From NCBI RefSeq assembly GCF_014204515.1, contig NZ_JACHLI010000043.1, forward strand, positions 1-49,081: a stretch of DNA of 49,081 nucleotides. The letters run 5' to 3'. This document shows, piece after piece, positions 15,881-24,598 of the stretch (its first letter is position 1; each line of letters opens with the position of its first letter). The DNA is from Pseudomonas nitroreducens (lineage in GTDB: Bacteria; Pseudomonadota; Gammaproteobacteria; Pseudomonadales; Pseudomonadaceae). Below the pieces are notes generated by a model. It saw only the letters and a program-made list of their open reading frames with translations, was not told the origin of the DNA and did not search any database. The position numbers and the translations under genes are program-made.

Positions 15881-16190
15881 TTGCCACGATGTACGCCTAC
15901 TGAGCAGCCCCTAATCATGTCATCATTCATATGGATGAATAACCCTGGAATTGTTTGATTTAAGAGAGCAATTTCGATGGAATTGGGAGGAATAAGGCTC
16001 AAAAAATCTCTCAATAAAATGTGATTCCTGTCACATAAATCGACGGATTGTGTATCACTAGGGCATCATTCAGCCTCCATCCCGCAACACCCCGTAACAC
16101 GCAGAGCTAACCTGAATAGGCGCCGGCCCAGATCCCGGCGCCTGGCCGAAATCACCAGTTCAAATAAGCCAACACATTCAGGTGATCACG
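15881..16190. other. Regulatory intergenic region
   Basis: About 310 bp lie between the DUF4031 gene and the lipoprotein gene. The first half is AT-rich and holds the CRP/Vfr-like site. The second half holds GGCGCCGG repeats (16119-16143) that can form a hairpin in the leader. No ORF is supported. Confidence 0.6.
16020..16035 (+). promoter_or_regulatory. CRP/Vfr-like binding site
   Basis: TGTGATTCCTGTCACA has both CRP half-sites (TGTGA-N6-TCACA) perfectly, inside AAA...AAAT flanks. In Pseudomonas the cognate protein would be Vfr. A weak -10-like TATCAC lies at 16053-16058, placing the site around -38 to -41 in class II activator position. It would control the lipoprotein gene 155 bp downstream. 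Confidence 0.6.
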
Positions 16191-17027
16191 ATGAAACGGA
16201 CACATCTGTTTCTCCTCTCGTTCACATTTGTCCTCGCGTCCTGCGCCTCCACAGGAGACAGCTCTTCCTCCGCCGGCAGCAGTAGCGGAGATGACGGAAG
16301 CATGCAGATCATAGGTGCAGTCTTCAGCGCCCTGCTGGGCATGGCTGCCGCAGAGTCGTCTGGTAGTGCTGCCCAGGGCCAAAGCGTCATGCAGCAATCG
16401 ATGAGCGCCTTCAACTCGCTGACTTCCAGCGGCTCGTCGACCGGTGCGGACGTTCAGGATGCTTATGCAAGCTCATCGAGTGACAGTGGATATGGTTCTT
16501 CGGTAAGCAGCAGCGCCCAGGCTGAGCCTGCAGCCCTATCTGGCGAGCAACTGGCATCGTCATTCAACCCGGATAGGTACTCGAAAGGTGGCTCAGCCAG
16601 TGGAGGTGCCTGCGCGGATGACTTGTCCTACTTGGCCGACAAATTGCCGATCACGAATCAGGCTGAGGTTGATCAGTACCGTGCGGGCGTGCTGGGCACC
16701 ACAATGAGCGACATACTTGCCGGTATCAAGCGAGAAGGCATTTCCATCGATACGGCAATACAGCAGTCGCTTCTCCAAGCCCAGGCGAATGATCGTGAAT
16801 CCAAGAACGCGTTTACAGCGGCAAGTGAGGTCGACGCCTACGGGACAAGTGATGAACAGTTCGAATCTGCCATGAAATCCGGACAGCTTAGACTCGACCC
16901 ATGTGACTCAGGTATTCGTGGCCCCGCTCTGTGCGCAGCAGTGGTCATGAAGTACGGATCAATAGCTTCACGAGCAACAGCAGCGAACCTGATGTGTTAC
17001 AAGCGCACCGGCAAAGTCTCAGCCTGA
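16191..17027 (+). CDS. Lipoprotein of unknown function
   Basis: This is a 278-residue protein with a type II signal peptide: MKRTHLFLLSFTF...VLAS-C, lipobox LASC with the acylated Cys at about 18. A Ser/Gly-rich region (about 20-120) follows, then a more ordered C-terminal domain with Cys in GGACADDL, DPCDSG, ALCAA and LMCYKR. It is probably exported and anchored in the outer membrane. The start codon is preceded by AGGTG. It is followed 28 bp later by another exported protein, suggesting an operon for an envelope function under the CRP/Vfr-like site. Confidence 0.75.
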   Translation: MKRTHLFLLSFTFVLASCASTGDSSSSAGSSSGDDGSMQIIGAVFSALLGMAAAESSGSAAQGQSVMQQSMSAFNSLTSSGSSTGADVQDAYASSSSDSGYGSSVSSSAQAEPAALSGEQLASSFNPDRYSKGGSASGGACADDLSYLADKLPITNQAEVDQYRAGVLGTTMSDILAGIKREGISIDTAIQQSLLQAQANDRESKNAFTAASEVDAYGTSDEQFESAMKSGQLRLDPCDSGIRGPALCAAVVMKYGSIASRATAANLMCYKRTGKVSA

Positions 17028-17055
17028 CCGACCTCCAAATTTAGGGGCTGCAGCC

Positions 17056-18003
17056 ATGGAAAAGTGTTCCCCATCGTACCGAGCGGCTAATGCGCTTTTG
17101 TTGATTAGCGCACTTGGGCTGGCCCCTTCTTTCACTCTCGCCGAAGAGTCTGTCCCAGAGCGACCCAACAACATCACCGAAGCAACCTGCAGACAGTATT
17201 CAAGTGACGCCTGGGCGGCTCTGCATGCCGAATATGACCGGGAGCAGCAGTGCATGTCATCGACCAGGGCAAATATCTCTCAGGGGTCTGAATGCAACGA
17301 ACTCACGATGAGTGTTCACCATGGAATCATGGCCTGGCCTCATTGCCAGAATGCAGAGAGACATTGCGCTCTCAAGGCTGCGTTCAATGACTCGTTTGAT
17401 TGCATGGCACAGGCCAGAAAGAATGCGAAGGATAAGCAGGGACTCCGGGACACACTCGAAACGGCTAAGTCTGCGGACGAAGCGCTGAGTACTGCCAGAA
17501 AGATTCACGACTTCATCAGTGATCCAGACGCGTTTGTGGCCAAATACGTGATCGACAAGGCTACCGAAGCTTCCAGGCAGGGCCTACGTAAGACGGTTCT
17601 CAACGAGAATGGGAAGCTGACCCCCTTCGGGTACGAGGCTGCTGATGAGCTGTATGACTGGGGCTTTAAACGATCAACTGTGGATAGTGGGCTACTTAGC
17701 GATAACCCGCTGATCAACGCCATCCAGAGCGAGAGCTTCAATGGCCTTGCTGGGATTCACCAGCAGATGCTCCTGGAAATGAACGGACTGGGTGCTGCGA
17801 TCAGTACCTTCGGCGACATGCGCGAGCCTGCCATGAAGCGCCTAGAGTCGACCAGGCCACCCGCAACATCCTCTGCAGCACCTGCAAAGGCAAAGGTTGC
17901 CGGCGGAGACTGCGCGATCCTGGATGACGCTATGAGCGCAACGAATCTTTCAATCGAAGACCCAGCCAAGTTCGATGCCCTGATGGCCCGGTGCGGAGGG
18001 TAG
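17056..18003 (+). CDS. Exported hypothetical protein
   Basis: This is a 315-residue protein with an N-terminal signal peptide (ANALLLISALGLAPSFTLAEE, cleavage near 29). The mature part has eight or more Cys (CRQYS, QQCMSS, SECNEL, PHCQNAERHCAL, DCMAQ, DCAILD, RCGG), likely disulfide-bonded in the periplasm. A helical centre is rich in Lys/Asp, and an Ala/Pro linker precedes the C-terminal CAILDDAM...DALMARC segment. The final domain's two Cys resemble those of small secreted modules. No family is recognised. It is probably cotranscribed with the lipoprotein upstream. Confidence 0.72.
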   Translation: MEKCSPSYRAANALLLISALGLAPSFTLAEESVPERPNNITEATCRQYSSDAWAALHAEYDREQQCMSSTRANISQGSECNELTMSVHHGIMAWPHCQNAERHCALKAAFNDSFDCMAQARKNAKDKQGLRDTLETAKSADEALSTARKIHDFISDPDAFVAKYVIDKATEASRQGLRKTVLNENGKLTPFGYEAADELYDWGFKRSTVDSGLLSDNPLINAIQSESFNGLAGIHQQMLLEMNGLGAAISTFGDMREPAMKRLESTRPPATSSAAPAKAKVAGGDCAILDDAMSATNLSIEDPAKFDALMARCGG

Positions 18004-18004
18004 T

Positions 18005-18039
18005 CTGCCAGGCCACCGCTGAGCGCTGAGTCCTGGCAG
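18005..18039. terminator. Probable bidirectional hairpin between convergent genes
   Basis: CTGCCAGG (18005-18012) and CCTGGCAG (18032-18039) form an 8-bp stem around a 19-nt loop. It lies between the converging 17056-18003 and 18055-18267. There is no T run, so termination is only probable. Confidence 0.45.
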
Positions 18040-18054
18040 GGAGGGGCGACCTGA

Positions 18055-18267
18055 CTACTTTCTGGACTTGGGCATCATGAAGAACAAGCAGGTGAACATC
18101 TCAAGTGCTAACAAGCCAAAAGTGATCGAGATCTTGTAGAAAAGATTCTCGGTCGCCAATGCTGCCACGAGGGAGTTTGCCCACAGCAGTACACAGACGA
18201 TGCTCGCTGCAAAGATGGTTCTTGAAAGAACAAACCAAGCCATCGAGGCAAACTCATAGCGGGTCAA
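18055..18267 (-). CDS. Small two-pass membrane protein
   Basis: This is a 70-residue protein with two hydrophobic segments (about 14-35 and 45-65) and a basic C-terminal SRK. The likely start is the TTG at 18267, with AAGGAG 7 nt upstream; this overlaps the end of the deoxyribosyltransferase gene by 14 bp. An alternative ATG at 18243 lacks a ribosome binding site and truncates the first segment. It is probably coexpressed with the enzyme upstream. Confidence 0.55.
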   Translation of the reverse strand: MTRYEFASMAWFVLSRTIFAASIVCVLLWANSLVAALATENLFYKISITFGLLALEMFTCLFFMMPKSRK

Positions 18268-18829
18268 GAGCCAGCTCCTTGGCCTCGCGGGTAACCTTTG
18301 CTGGCGCTGCGTCCTGATCCTTCAGCGTCTTGTGCATCAGGTGGTACTGCAGGAGCTCCTGAATCGCCACTTCTACGCTGGTACTCAGGCCGGCCCAGGA
18401 GGTAGCGATCATCAGGTTGTGGGAGAGGTCGAAGTCCTCAACGGCGAACCCTTCTTCGTCGAAGCCATCACGGTTGGGCACCTGCTCAATCATCGGGCTG
18501 TGATCCTGAGAGTAGCCCCAGATTGGTTTGCCGAGCGCGCTTGCGTAGCCTACCTCGTAGGCGGTGCCGCTATCGGGCTCATGGCCACGGAAGGGGTTGA
18601 GGTTGGCCAGGACGTAGTCAGCTTCGTGGATCATTGCCTGGTTCGCTTTGCAGATCCAGGCGGCCATCTCTGCCTTCGACATGCGAGGCGGAACCTGGTT
18701 GTCCATCGGGTAGAGGCCCTGGAAGCCGTGGAATGTGCAGAGCTCCTTCAGATACTCGCCTTTGGCCAGTGAGTTGGGGAGGAAAACGTCGAAACCGGCC
18801 AGATAGACCTTGGGTAGGGGACTTTTCAT
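18254..18829 (-). CDS. Nucleoside 2-deoxyribosyltransferase family protein (copy 1)
   Basis: This is a 191-residue protein. VYLAGFDVF opens a Rossmann-like fold. EADYVLANLNPFRGHEPDSGTAYEVGYASALGKPIWGY contains the family signature with the likely nucleophile E92. Members exchange or hydrolyse the base of (deoxy)nucleosides or nucleotides, and relatives act in nucleotide salvage or as NAD/nucleotide-cleaving defence effectors. The start is set at the ATG at 18829, with AGGA upstream. A paralogue with the same layout lies at 20022-20600, two genes away. Sequence identity between the copies is moderate, so they may have different substrates. Confidence 0.87.
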   Translation of the reverse strand: MKSPLPKVYLAGFDVFLPNSLAKGEYLKELCTFHGFQGLYPMDNQVPPRMSKAEMAAWICKANQAMIHEADYVLANLNPFRGHEPDSGTAYEVGYASALGKPIWGYSQDHSPMIEQVPNRDGFDEEGFAVEDFDLSHNLMIATSWAGLSTSVEVAIQELLQYHLMHKTLKDQDAAPAKVTREAKELALDPL

Positions 18830-19090
18830 GAGGACATCCTGTGTTCGCGCACGGGCGGTTATGACCATTTGGTCACGGAGTGGCCCGCAATTCTCGTGAA
18901 ATTACTCGCCGATCCTGGCATGCACCTGGAAGGAGTGCAATGGCGCAAGCTCTTTATTGAAGAAATTTCCAGGCCGGTGAGCGGAATTGTCTTTCAATTG
19001 CTGCTTCGATGAAGGAGAATCGCCGGCCGTTAAAACGTGGCTGGAGCCCCTCCCCAAGCCGCGCATCGTGTTGAATGGAGACTGTTACAG

Positions 19091-19687
19091 ATGAAAGCGA
19101 TCATGGCGCTGCTGGCGCTGGTCACTTGTGAGGCCGCTGCCCAAGATTTCACCCGCTCGGAGGAGTTCTTCAGCAAATTCGCCCATAGCGACAGCGCCTG
19201 GCGTGAGTGGGGCTCTACCTATTACAACGACGAACGCGAAAGCGCTACAGAGCTGCTGATCCAGCACAGCAAAGACGTTCGGGACGTACTGCAGTACGAC
19301 TACGGCCTCGTCGTCCCTTTCGACCCAGACCGGGCTCGCGAGATGTCCTACACCATCTTCACCGCACCGTCGGCGTCCATCTCGCCGGCCAAGCCTGGTG
19401 ACTGTGGCGCTGTGACCGCGCTGCTCCTCGGCTCCATGGTGTCTGCGACCCTTGGCTACGCCGATGGGGGTATCGCGCGCCAGTCGTTCCTGCACGTTTC
19501 CGGCCGCAATAACATCCCGCTGCCCTACATTGCCCGCGCCAACGAGGCGCTGAAGCATTACTGCTTCCTGGGCGGTGAAGAGCAGGTGGCTCCGGTGGTG
19601 AAGGACTTCACCAACCGTCTGCACATGAGCCTGCAGGACTCGGCCTACGGCCTCCGTACTGCGATGCGCATGGCTGCCGTCTACTGA
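19091..19687 (+). CDS. Exported hypothetical protein
   Basis: This is a 198-residue protein with a short signal peptide (MKAIMALLALVTCEAAAQ-D). The mature part has one central segment KPGDCGAVTALLLGSMVSATLGYADGG and a C-terminal helical region. GGAG lies upstream of the ATG at 19091. The open frame before it is unlikely to be coding. It is probably periplasmic; no family is recognised. It lies between the two deoxyribosyltransferase paralogues. Confidence 0.68.
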   Translation: MKAIMALLALVTCEAAAQDFTRSEEFFSKFAHSDSAWREWGSTYYNDERESATELLIQHSKDVRDVLQYDYGLVVPFDPDRAREMSYTIFTAPSASISPAKPGDCGAVTALLLGSMVSATLGYADGGIARQSFLHVSGRNNIPLPYIARANEALKHYCFLGGEEQVAPVVKDFTNRLHMSLQDSAYGLRTAMRMAAVY

Positions 19688-19749
19688 TCTATCCCAGCCT
19701 GGTATGTGGAGCTAGACTCCTGGCTCCACCACCTTGCAAAGGGTTCAGC

Positions 19750-20025
19750 ATGAAATACCTCTACTCGACAATCGTCCCGGAGAGCTTCGACTTCATGGAC
19801 TTCTCGGAGCGCCTATGTGAGAGCCTGCCCGAGGACGCTGAGGCGGTCTATGGCGGGGGTAACTACGATGGCAAGCGCATTCTCGAGGTAGTCTCCAACG
19901 TGCAGCCTGAGGTCTTCACCAAGGTCATGGCGAATGCTACGGGTGGTGTTGTGAGTGCAGAGACTCTAAAGGCGTTACCTCTGGCAAAGGCTCATCCGAG
20001 ATTCCTCGACGAGCGCGACTACTAG
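19750..20025 (+). CDS. Small hypothetical protein
   Basis: This is a 91-residue acidic soluble protein (MKYLYSTIVPESFDFMDFSERL). AAAGGG lies upstream of the ATG. Its stop overlaps the end of the convergent deoxyribosyltransferase gene by 4 bp. It is 62 bp after 19091-19687 and may be in the same transcript. The family is not recognised. Confidence 0.62.
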   Translation: MKYLYSTIVPESFDFMDFSERLCESLPEDAEAVYGGGNYDGKRILEVVSNVQPEVFTKVMANATGGVVSAETLKALPLAKAHPRFLDERDY

Positions 20026-20600
20026 GAAACCCTGGTCAGCAGCATCATATCGAGATCGGCAGGCGCTCTGAACGTTGGTTCGGGGCGCTTTCCACGCTTT
20101 ACCATGTGGGTTGCAAGGCTGGCCACGGCATCATCCACTCGCAGGCTGACGCCGCTCCAGGTGCAGGCGATCATCTTGTTGTGGGGAAGGTTGAAGCTCT
20201 CGAGCTCGAAGCCCTTGTCGCACCGGCCATTCTCCGATGGTAGTTTGTCGGTAATTGCGCGCAGGTCGCTGCAGTAACCCCAAACCGGTTTACCAAGAGC
20301 GACAGCCATTCCCACTTCAAAGCACACGTTCGGCGCCGGCTCCCCGCCTCGAAAATCGTTGAGGTTCGCGAGTACACAATCGGCCTGCCGGAGCAGGTTC
20401 AGGTTCCTGAACGTCAGCCACTGTGCAGCCTCATGCCTAGGGAGCTCCAGTGGCGCACGGTTGTCGCCCGGATACAGCGCCAGCATGTTGTGGGCTAGGC
20501 ATAAACGCTTGAGCTTGAAGCCTCGCTCCATAGCATCGCTCGCGTAGATGTCGAAACCCGACAAATAGCACTTAACTCGACCAGAACCACGGCTTTCCAT
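20022..20600 (-). CDS. Nucleoside 2-deoxyribosyltransferase family protein (copy 2)
   Basis: This is a 192-residue paralogue of 18254-18829. CYLSGFDIYASDAM, LALYPGDNRAP and QADCVLANLNDFRGGEPAPNVCFEVGMAVALGKPVWGY align with copy 1, with the probable nucleophile E95 kept. The usual Asp before 'GT.' is replaced by Asn (PNVCFE), which may change substrate choice. The enzyme would act on free nucleosides or nucleotides in the cytoplasm. It is a single gene behind the PP1-like phosphoesterase, separated by a terminator. Confidence 0.85.
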   Translation of the reverse strand: MESRGSGRVKCYLSGFDIYASDAMERGFKLKRLCLAHNMLALYPGDNRAPLELPRHEAAQWLTFRNLNLLRQADCVLANLNDFRGGEPAPNVCFEVGMAVALGKPVWGYCSDLRAITDKLPSENGRCDKGFELESFNLPHNKMIACTWSGVSLRVDDAVASLATHMVKRGKRPEPTFRAPADLDMMLLTRVS

Positions 20601-20716
20601 TGCTTCCTCTCGGTGATCTTTGGGGCGGCTGCACGAGAGCCGTCCACAGTTTGGCAGTCAATTTACGCAATATTCGAGGGGGCGCGGATCATGGCATGTA
20701 ATATTTACGTGTGCAA

Positions 20717-20747
20717 CAAAACGAACGGGCACCGTATGACCGTTCGT
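20717..20747 (-). terminator. Intrinsic terminator
   Basis: On the minus strand ACGAACGG...CCCGTTCGTTTTG forms a 7-bp stem followed by TTTT. It ends the transcript of 20785-22383. Confidence 0.72.
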
Positions 20748-20784
20748 CTGCATTTTTCGTGACCAGAGAGTCTGACCGAGCGGT

Positions 20785-22383
20785 CTAGAAACTGATGGGA
20801 ATTTCAAGCGGTACGTAGCCGAGTTGCTTAAACTCCTCGGCAGCCACATCGTCCAGGTACTCAACCTTCAATGACTGCCGGCGAAGACCTGTCAGGGTCA
20901 GGGAATCTCCGCCCAGGTGAGAGTAGATGACGCAAAGCTCCCTATCCCTCAGGAACCGGGTCAGTCGCCGAAACTCAGTCGCTGTTCGACCTTGCTTGAA
21001 GGCATGCAGGTCAGCCTGGCCCATGACCACCAGTTCATGCGTGTAAGGATCGTAGGCGAGCCCGGCACTCAAGCTTGACTCAACGTTCTCTGGGCCATGG
21101 CCAGGAGCGTGAACCATGCAAACCACCGCTCCTGTGGCCGCCTGAGTGCCATATGTGCCGCACTGACTGACGGTGTAAATCGCCGGAGGATATCCCGGAA
21201 TCTCCACTGGAGGTCGACGGTGCTCGTTGACTATGGGGTTGCGGTGATCCTGATTCTGGTCTGCTCGGCCCTTGATCCAGTCGGGAATCACCTTGTGCCA
21301 TTTGAGCTCCCGGTGAGCCATTGGCACATACACCTCGTTGGTCACTAGGCCGGTATGGATTCCGTGAGCATCAAGGACGAGATATCGCAACGGGCCTCCA
21401 TACTCGACGCCTTCCTCGAGGGAAAAGCTTCGTTGATTGGGAAGCAGATCTCGGCAAATGTCGTTACGGTGCCCATGGGCCTGATACTGTTTCCCGTGAC
21501 AGTTCCTCTCGAAGACGGAATCGATATCGTCCTCGTAACTTCCGATCCCCCGCCAACAGTCGGCGCCTGTTACGAGTTGAGGATCAGCAAACCCAGGCAA
21601 ACCGCCATGACACACTTGCCAGCTGTTGCCGTGGAACCTGAACTGGAAGAGGTCGAGCGACTTCAGCACGATCTCGCGCGCTTCGTCCTTGGTAAACCCT
21701 TCAGCCAGAAGTTGAGGAAGAGTCCGCTCCTCGAATTCCTTGTAAGTTGCTTTGCCGGCAGCCCACTTCATCAGCAAGAGTTCGTGGTTACCGCATATTA
21801 GGATCGCGTTTGGGAGTTTCAGTAGCTCGCGGATGATCTGAAGAACGCGACCATTCAACGGGCCTCGATCAAACAGGTCGCCCACCAAGATGTAAAGGGT
21901 GTGCGGGTCGAGTCTGGTGCCGAGGATGGTCTCGAGGGGAGCAGCACATCCCTGCACGTCGCCGATGATCATGATTCGGCGATAACTGGAGGTCAGGTCA
22001 ACTGGGGCTTCTGACATAGCCTGCAGGAAGCGTTCGGCCTTCAATGAAGGAATGTTGGCCAGGAATGCCGGCAGGAAGGTGCCAGGTGTGGCCACGAACG
22101 CAACTGAGTAGCAGAACTCAGCGGCCAGATCGAGCAAAAGGGAAGGGTCATCTTCGAAGAGAGCAGCGTTCACCGCCGTGGTGATTCCTTTCTCCATCCG
22201 GTGCCGGAGAACATGGAACAGGGTGCTGATGGCTGCGGCCGGGTGTTCGACCTGATGGAGGCGACCGTTCCACCCCATTGTCCAGGTCGAGGTAAGCTCG
22301 GACGTCGGGAAGTCCAGGTTCACGATGGGGTGCACGTTCGCGCGCATCCACTGCGGGTCTGTGTGTAGGTAGAGTTTTCTCAC
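20785..22383 (-). CDS. PP1-like metallophosphoesterase
   Basis: This is a 532-residue protein. After an N-terminal ~130-residue domain of unknown type come the calcineurin-like phosphoesterase motifs: IIGDVQGC (141-146), VGDLFDRG (168-174) and CGNHE (198-201). VCHGGLPGF and QAHGHRND supply the later metal His residues. This set is typical of bacterial PP1/ApaH/PrpA-type enzymes, which cleave phosphoproteins, dinucleoside polyphosphates or nucleic acid ends. The C-terminal ~170 residues contain beta-rich segments and are not recognised. It is monocistronic. The substrate is unknown; an RNA-end phosphatase role is possible given the RNA genes on this replicon but is not shown. Confidence 0.88.
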   Translation of the reverse strand: MRKLYLHTDPQWMRANVHPIVNLDFPTSELTSTWTMGWNGRLHQVEHPAAAISTLFHVLRHRMEKGITTAVNAALFEDDPSLLLDLAAEFCYSVAFVATPGTFLPAFLANIPSLKAERFLQAMSEAPVDLTSSYRRIMIIGDVQGCAAPLETILGTRLDPHTLYILVGDLFDRGPLNGRVLQIIRELLKLPNAILICGNHELLLMKWAAGKATYKEFEERTLPQLLAEGFTKDEAREIVLKSLDLFQFRFHGNSWQVCHGGLPGFADPQLVTGADCWRGIGSYEDDIDSVFERNCHGKQYQAHGHRNDICRDLLPNQRSFSLEEGVEYGGPLRYLVLDAHGIHTGLVTNEVYVPMAHRELKWHKVIPDWIKGRADQNQDHRNPIVNEHRRPPVEIPGYPPAIYTVSQCGTYGTQAATGAVVCMVHAPGHGPENVESSLSAGLAYDPYTHELVVMGQADLHAFKQGRTATEFRRLTRFLRDRELCVIYSHLGGDSLTLTGLRRQSLKVEYLDDVAAEEFKQLGYVPLEIPISF

Positions 22384-22456
22384 GCTTCGGTTTCCTGTTC
22401 CCAGTGGGGTATTTTCACCCTAAAGGCTATACCCAAAGGTTCATGATTCGCTGGCG

Positions 22457-22744
22457 CTAGCTGCCGCGCCCGACCCGTATTACCTCTGCAGCTACCCGCA
22501 GGCGCTGGTTGATCATCTGGATGCGTGCCGCAGTATCTTCGCAGCCGTCGCCCCCAATAAGCTCGATCTCATTTCGGCGCGCCCGGTACACGTAGGAGCT
22601 CAGCGATGTGAGCCTCCACTCTCCCCGTGGGCGGGTATGTGAGTGATGCAGCAGAAAGGCGAATCGGCTCGACTCCGGTGCGGCGCAGCACTCCACCAGG
22701 ATGTCGTAGAGAGCATTGGCCTCTTGCTCTGTGAGTGGCGCCTT
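22457..22744 (-). CDS. Small hypothetical protein
   Basis: This is a 95-residue soluble, mostly helical protein. The start is set at the ATG at 22744 (MKAPLTEQEANALYDIL). The open frame extends to 22921, but the N-terminal part there is low-complexity and lacks a site. The ribosome binding site (GAGAAG) is weak. The family is not recognised. Confidence 0.55.
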   Translation of the reverse strand, partial: KAPLTEQEANALYDILVECCAAPESSRFAFLLHHSHTRPRGEWRLTSLSSYVYRARRNEIELIGGDGCEDTAARIQMINQRLRVAAEVIRVGRGS

Positions 22745-22955
22745 CATGCGGACTTCTCGCGCACTGGATTCGGAAAACCCCGGAGGAGCTTGCCATGTTT
22801 TTGTCCCGCCATCACTGTGTCTCCCTGACTGCGTAGGCCTTGCATTCCAAGCTGGTAGTGCGGGTTCTCGAGGAGAAGCCCGCCTTACAGGCAGGTACGA
22901 GTGGGAAGCGATTCTAAACACGGTACAGGGTGACGTCCACAGTGGTTCACGAGAC
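22745..22955. other. Intergenic region
   Basis: About 210 bp lie between two minus-strand genes. A hairpin with GCGGG/CCCGC arms (about 22859-22885) is visible and could be a terminator for 22956-24052, without a T run. No ORF is supported. Confidence 0.4.
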
Positions 22956-23432
22956 TTAAATTCGAGGCATCTGCTCGTTGATGTACAGATCTATCGCCGG
23001 CCCAGGGCGGTCGTCCATTAGCTTGGCCAGGTTGTCACCACGGGCAATCTGCAGGCGCGTCATTCGTGTGGCAATACCGACCTGAGCGGACAGTGCAATT
23101 CGATCACCTGGAGGCGAGTGCCTAGCCAAGGCGCCCAGGAGCGCGTAGGCAATGACTTGGTCTCTCCTGGTGCCCAGGCCTTCTCCATAAATCTTCGCAA
23201 GTAATACGGCCGCAGCGGTGCCTTCAAGCTGCACTGGTAAATCAGCATCGAGGCTTTTGATCTCCTTGATGCTGTGCTGGCGCAGGGCCCCTCTTCGAGA
23301 AAGCACGTTGATCAGCTCGGCGCCGGCCTGGGCGTAAGCTTGCCGATCCCAAGCTACCAGGGCCTCCTTCATACCAGCGAATGATGTTGCCGGTACCATG
23401 GCCAGGAAGAGGATGAGAGTGAAAGCTTTCAC
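22956..23432 (-). CDS. Exported Sel1-like protein
   Basis: This is a 158-residue protein with a clear signal peptide (MKAFTLILFLAMVPATSFA-G). The segment LAKIYGEGLGTRRDQVIAYALLGALA fits a Sel1-type repeat (A..Y..G.G...D...A...L..A). Such repeats are protein-protein interaction scaffolds. It is probably periplasmic. Its ATG overlaps the stop of the exonuclease gene by 4 nt, so the two are coupled, although one is exported and the other cytoplasmic. Confidence 0.68.
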   Translation of the reverse strand: MKAFTLILFLAMVPATSFAGMKEALVAWDRQAYAQAGAELINVLSRRGALRQHSIKEIKSLDADLPVQLEGTAAAVLLAKIYGEGLGTRRDQVIAYALLGALARHSPPGDRIALSAQVGIATRMTRLQIARGDNLAKLMDDRPGPAIDLYINEQMPRI

Positions 23433-24052
23433 TCGGTCTTGAGGTTCCGAGCTTCGACATAGCTTCTCAGCCCATCGATCCCCGCGCGAAGCGCCCTAGC
23501 GTCTCTCAAGGCGGTGTGGCGATCCGGCTCAGGCAGGCGGTTCTTGAGGATCTGCCATAGAGGCACTGGGATGAAGTCGTATACCTTGGCTACCCCGAAG
23601 GTAGGTTCGGCTTCGCTGGCGCTGTATATCATCTGCAGCCAGGCGATGTCGTGGGAGCTGCTGACCCAAATGAGCTTGCCTTCGTACATGCCGTTGAGGT
23701 CATGAACGATGCCTTTGCATGGAACCCCATGAAGGATCAGTTCATGCCTAGCACGCCCATGGATCGCTTCTGCGGCTTTGTCCCAGAGTTTCCAGTCGGG
23801 TTGCGGGGCTATCAGTGACTCATATTCATACCCGTCGGACGATACGCCAACCTCAATGGGGAAGCTTCCGTTGAGCAGGCCCGAGGCCTCGAGATCCATG
23901 AAGTTCTCACCACGCAGTACGAGCTCCAGGCCGTCGCGGAGGCGGACATGTACAGGTGCACCGGCCATTTCACGGAGCAGATCAAGGTCGGTCTTACCGG
24001 CAAGGAAGTGCAGACCTGCAGGAGCCGCTTGTGCAGTTGAGCTTTGGGGCAT
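23429..24052 (-). CDS. DEDDh-type 3'-5' exonuclease
   Basis: This is a 207-residue protein with the DnaQ/RNase T active-site pattern: FMDLEASGL (D53, E55), SSSHDIAWL (D135) and DRHTALRDARAL (H179, D184). These are the DEDDh metal-binding residues for removing nucleotides from DNA or RNA 3' ends. It lacks polymerase or RecD-like partners here. The first ~45 residues are an extra N-terminal extension. It is cotranscribed with a Sel1-like protein. Whether it acts on RNA or DNA cannot be told from sequence. Confidence 0.85.
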   Translation of the reverse strand: MPQSSTAQAAPAGLHFLAGKTDLDLLREMAGAPVHVRLRDGLELVLRGENFMDLEASGLLNGSFPIEVGVSSDGYEYESLIAPQPDWKLWDKAAEAIHGRARHELILHGVPCKGIVHDLNGMYEGKLIWVSSSHDIAWLQMIYSASEAEPTFGVAKVYDFIPVPLWQILKNRLPEPDRHTALRDARALRAGIDGLRSYVEARNLKTE

Positions 24053-24556
24053 GTGCGTATTCCGAGCGTGACGCCGCCTGTGCTGGCGCCTGGGATTTTG
24101 ACCGGCAGGATGCTAGCACGATGCTGAAGCTCTTTTAACAACAAATTGCAGGATTTGGCCTGGTGGAGTAGAGTGCCGGCGTCCTCCAGAAGACGAATGC
24201 CGACCGCCAGCGACCTCGGGTACCGGTAAGTGCTGGGATGGGTCGCATAGAGCCACGATCTCTACCATCGGAGCGAGGGTTGCAATGCAACATGGCATCT
24301 CTCAAAAGGGGAGCCAACGGGCGTCGCTCGGACAATTTCGTATGGTTTTAAGTGTGATAATCAGGCGGTTAACTTTCCTGAAACGGCAGGTTTTGAGATC
24401 GATATAAAGCTAGATCGGCCCAAGGTTAAGCCACGTCTATCCTGGGGTTAGCCTGATGGCAGCAAAGCGACCCTGGCAGCAATTTAGCTACCTGGATGTT
24501 CATATCTGAACGGTGCCGATAAGCAGGGCACTGAGTAGATGACTAGCTGCCAAAAA
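24053..24556. other. Intergenic region without a supported gene
   Basis: About 500 bp lie between the exonuclease gene and the terminator of the MvaT-like gene. A 41-codon frame starts at 24284 after GAGGG but has no convincing composition and is not called. The stretch TTTTAAGTGTGATAATCAGG has a TGTGATAAT block that could be a -10 region. I see no clear RNA gene. Confidence 0.4.
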
Positions 24557-24581
24557 TGAAAAGCCCGCCAATGGCGGGCTC
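24557..24581 (-). terminator. Intrinsic terminator of the MvaT-like gene
   Basis: GAGCCCGCC-att-GGCGGGCTTTTC on the minus strand is a strong stem with a T run, 18 bp after the stop. Confidence 0.87.
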
Positions 24582-24598
24582 ATTCATTTGCAGTGGAA

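Noticed and set aside
24284..24409. 41-codon ORF starting MQHGISQK
   Set aside because: It has a moderate Shine-Dalgarno but no coding-like composition, no partner and no recognisable sequence.
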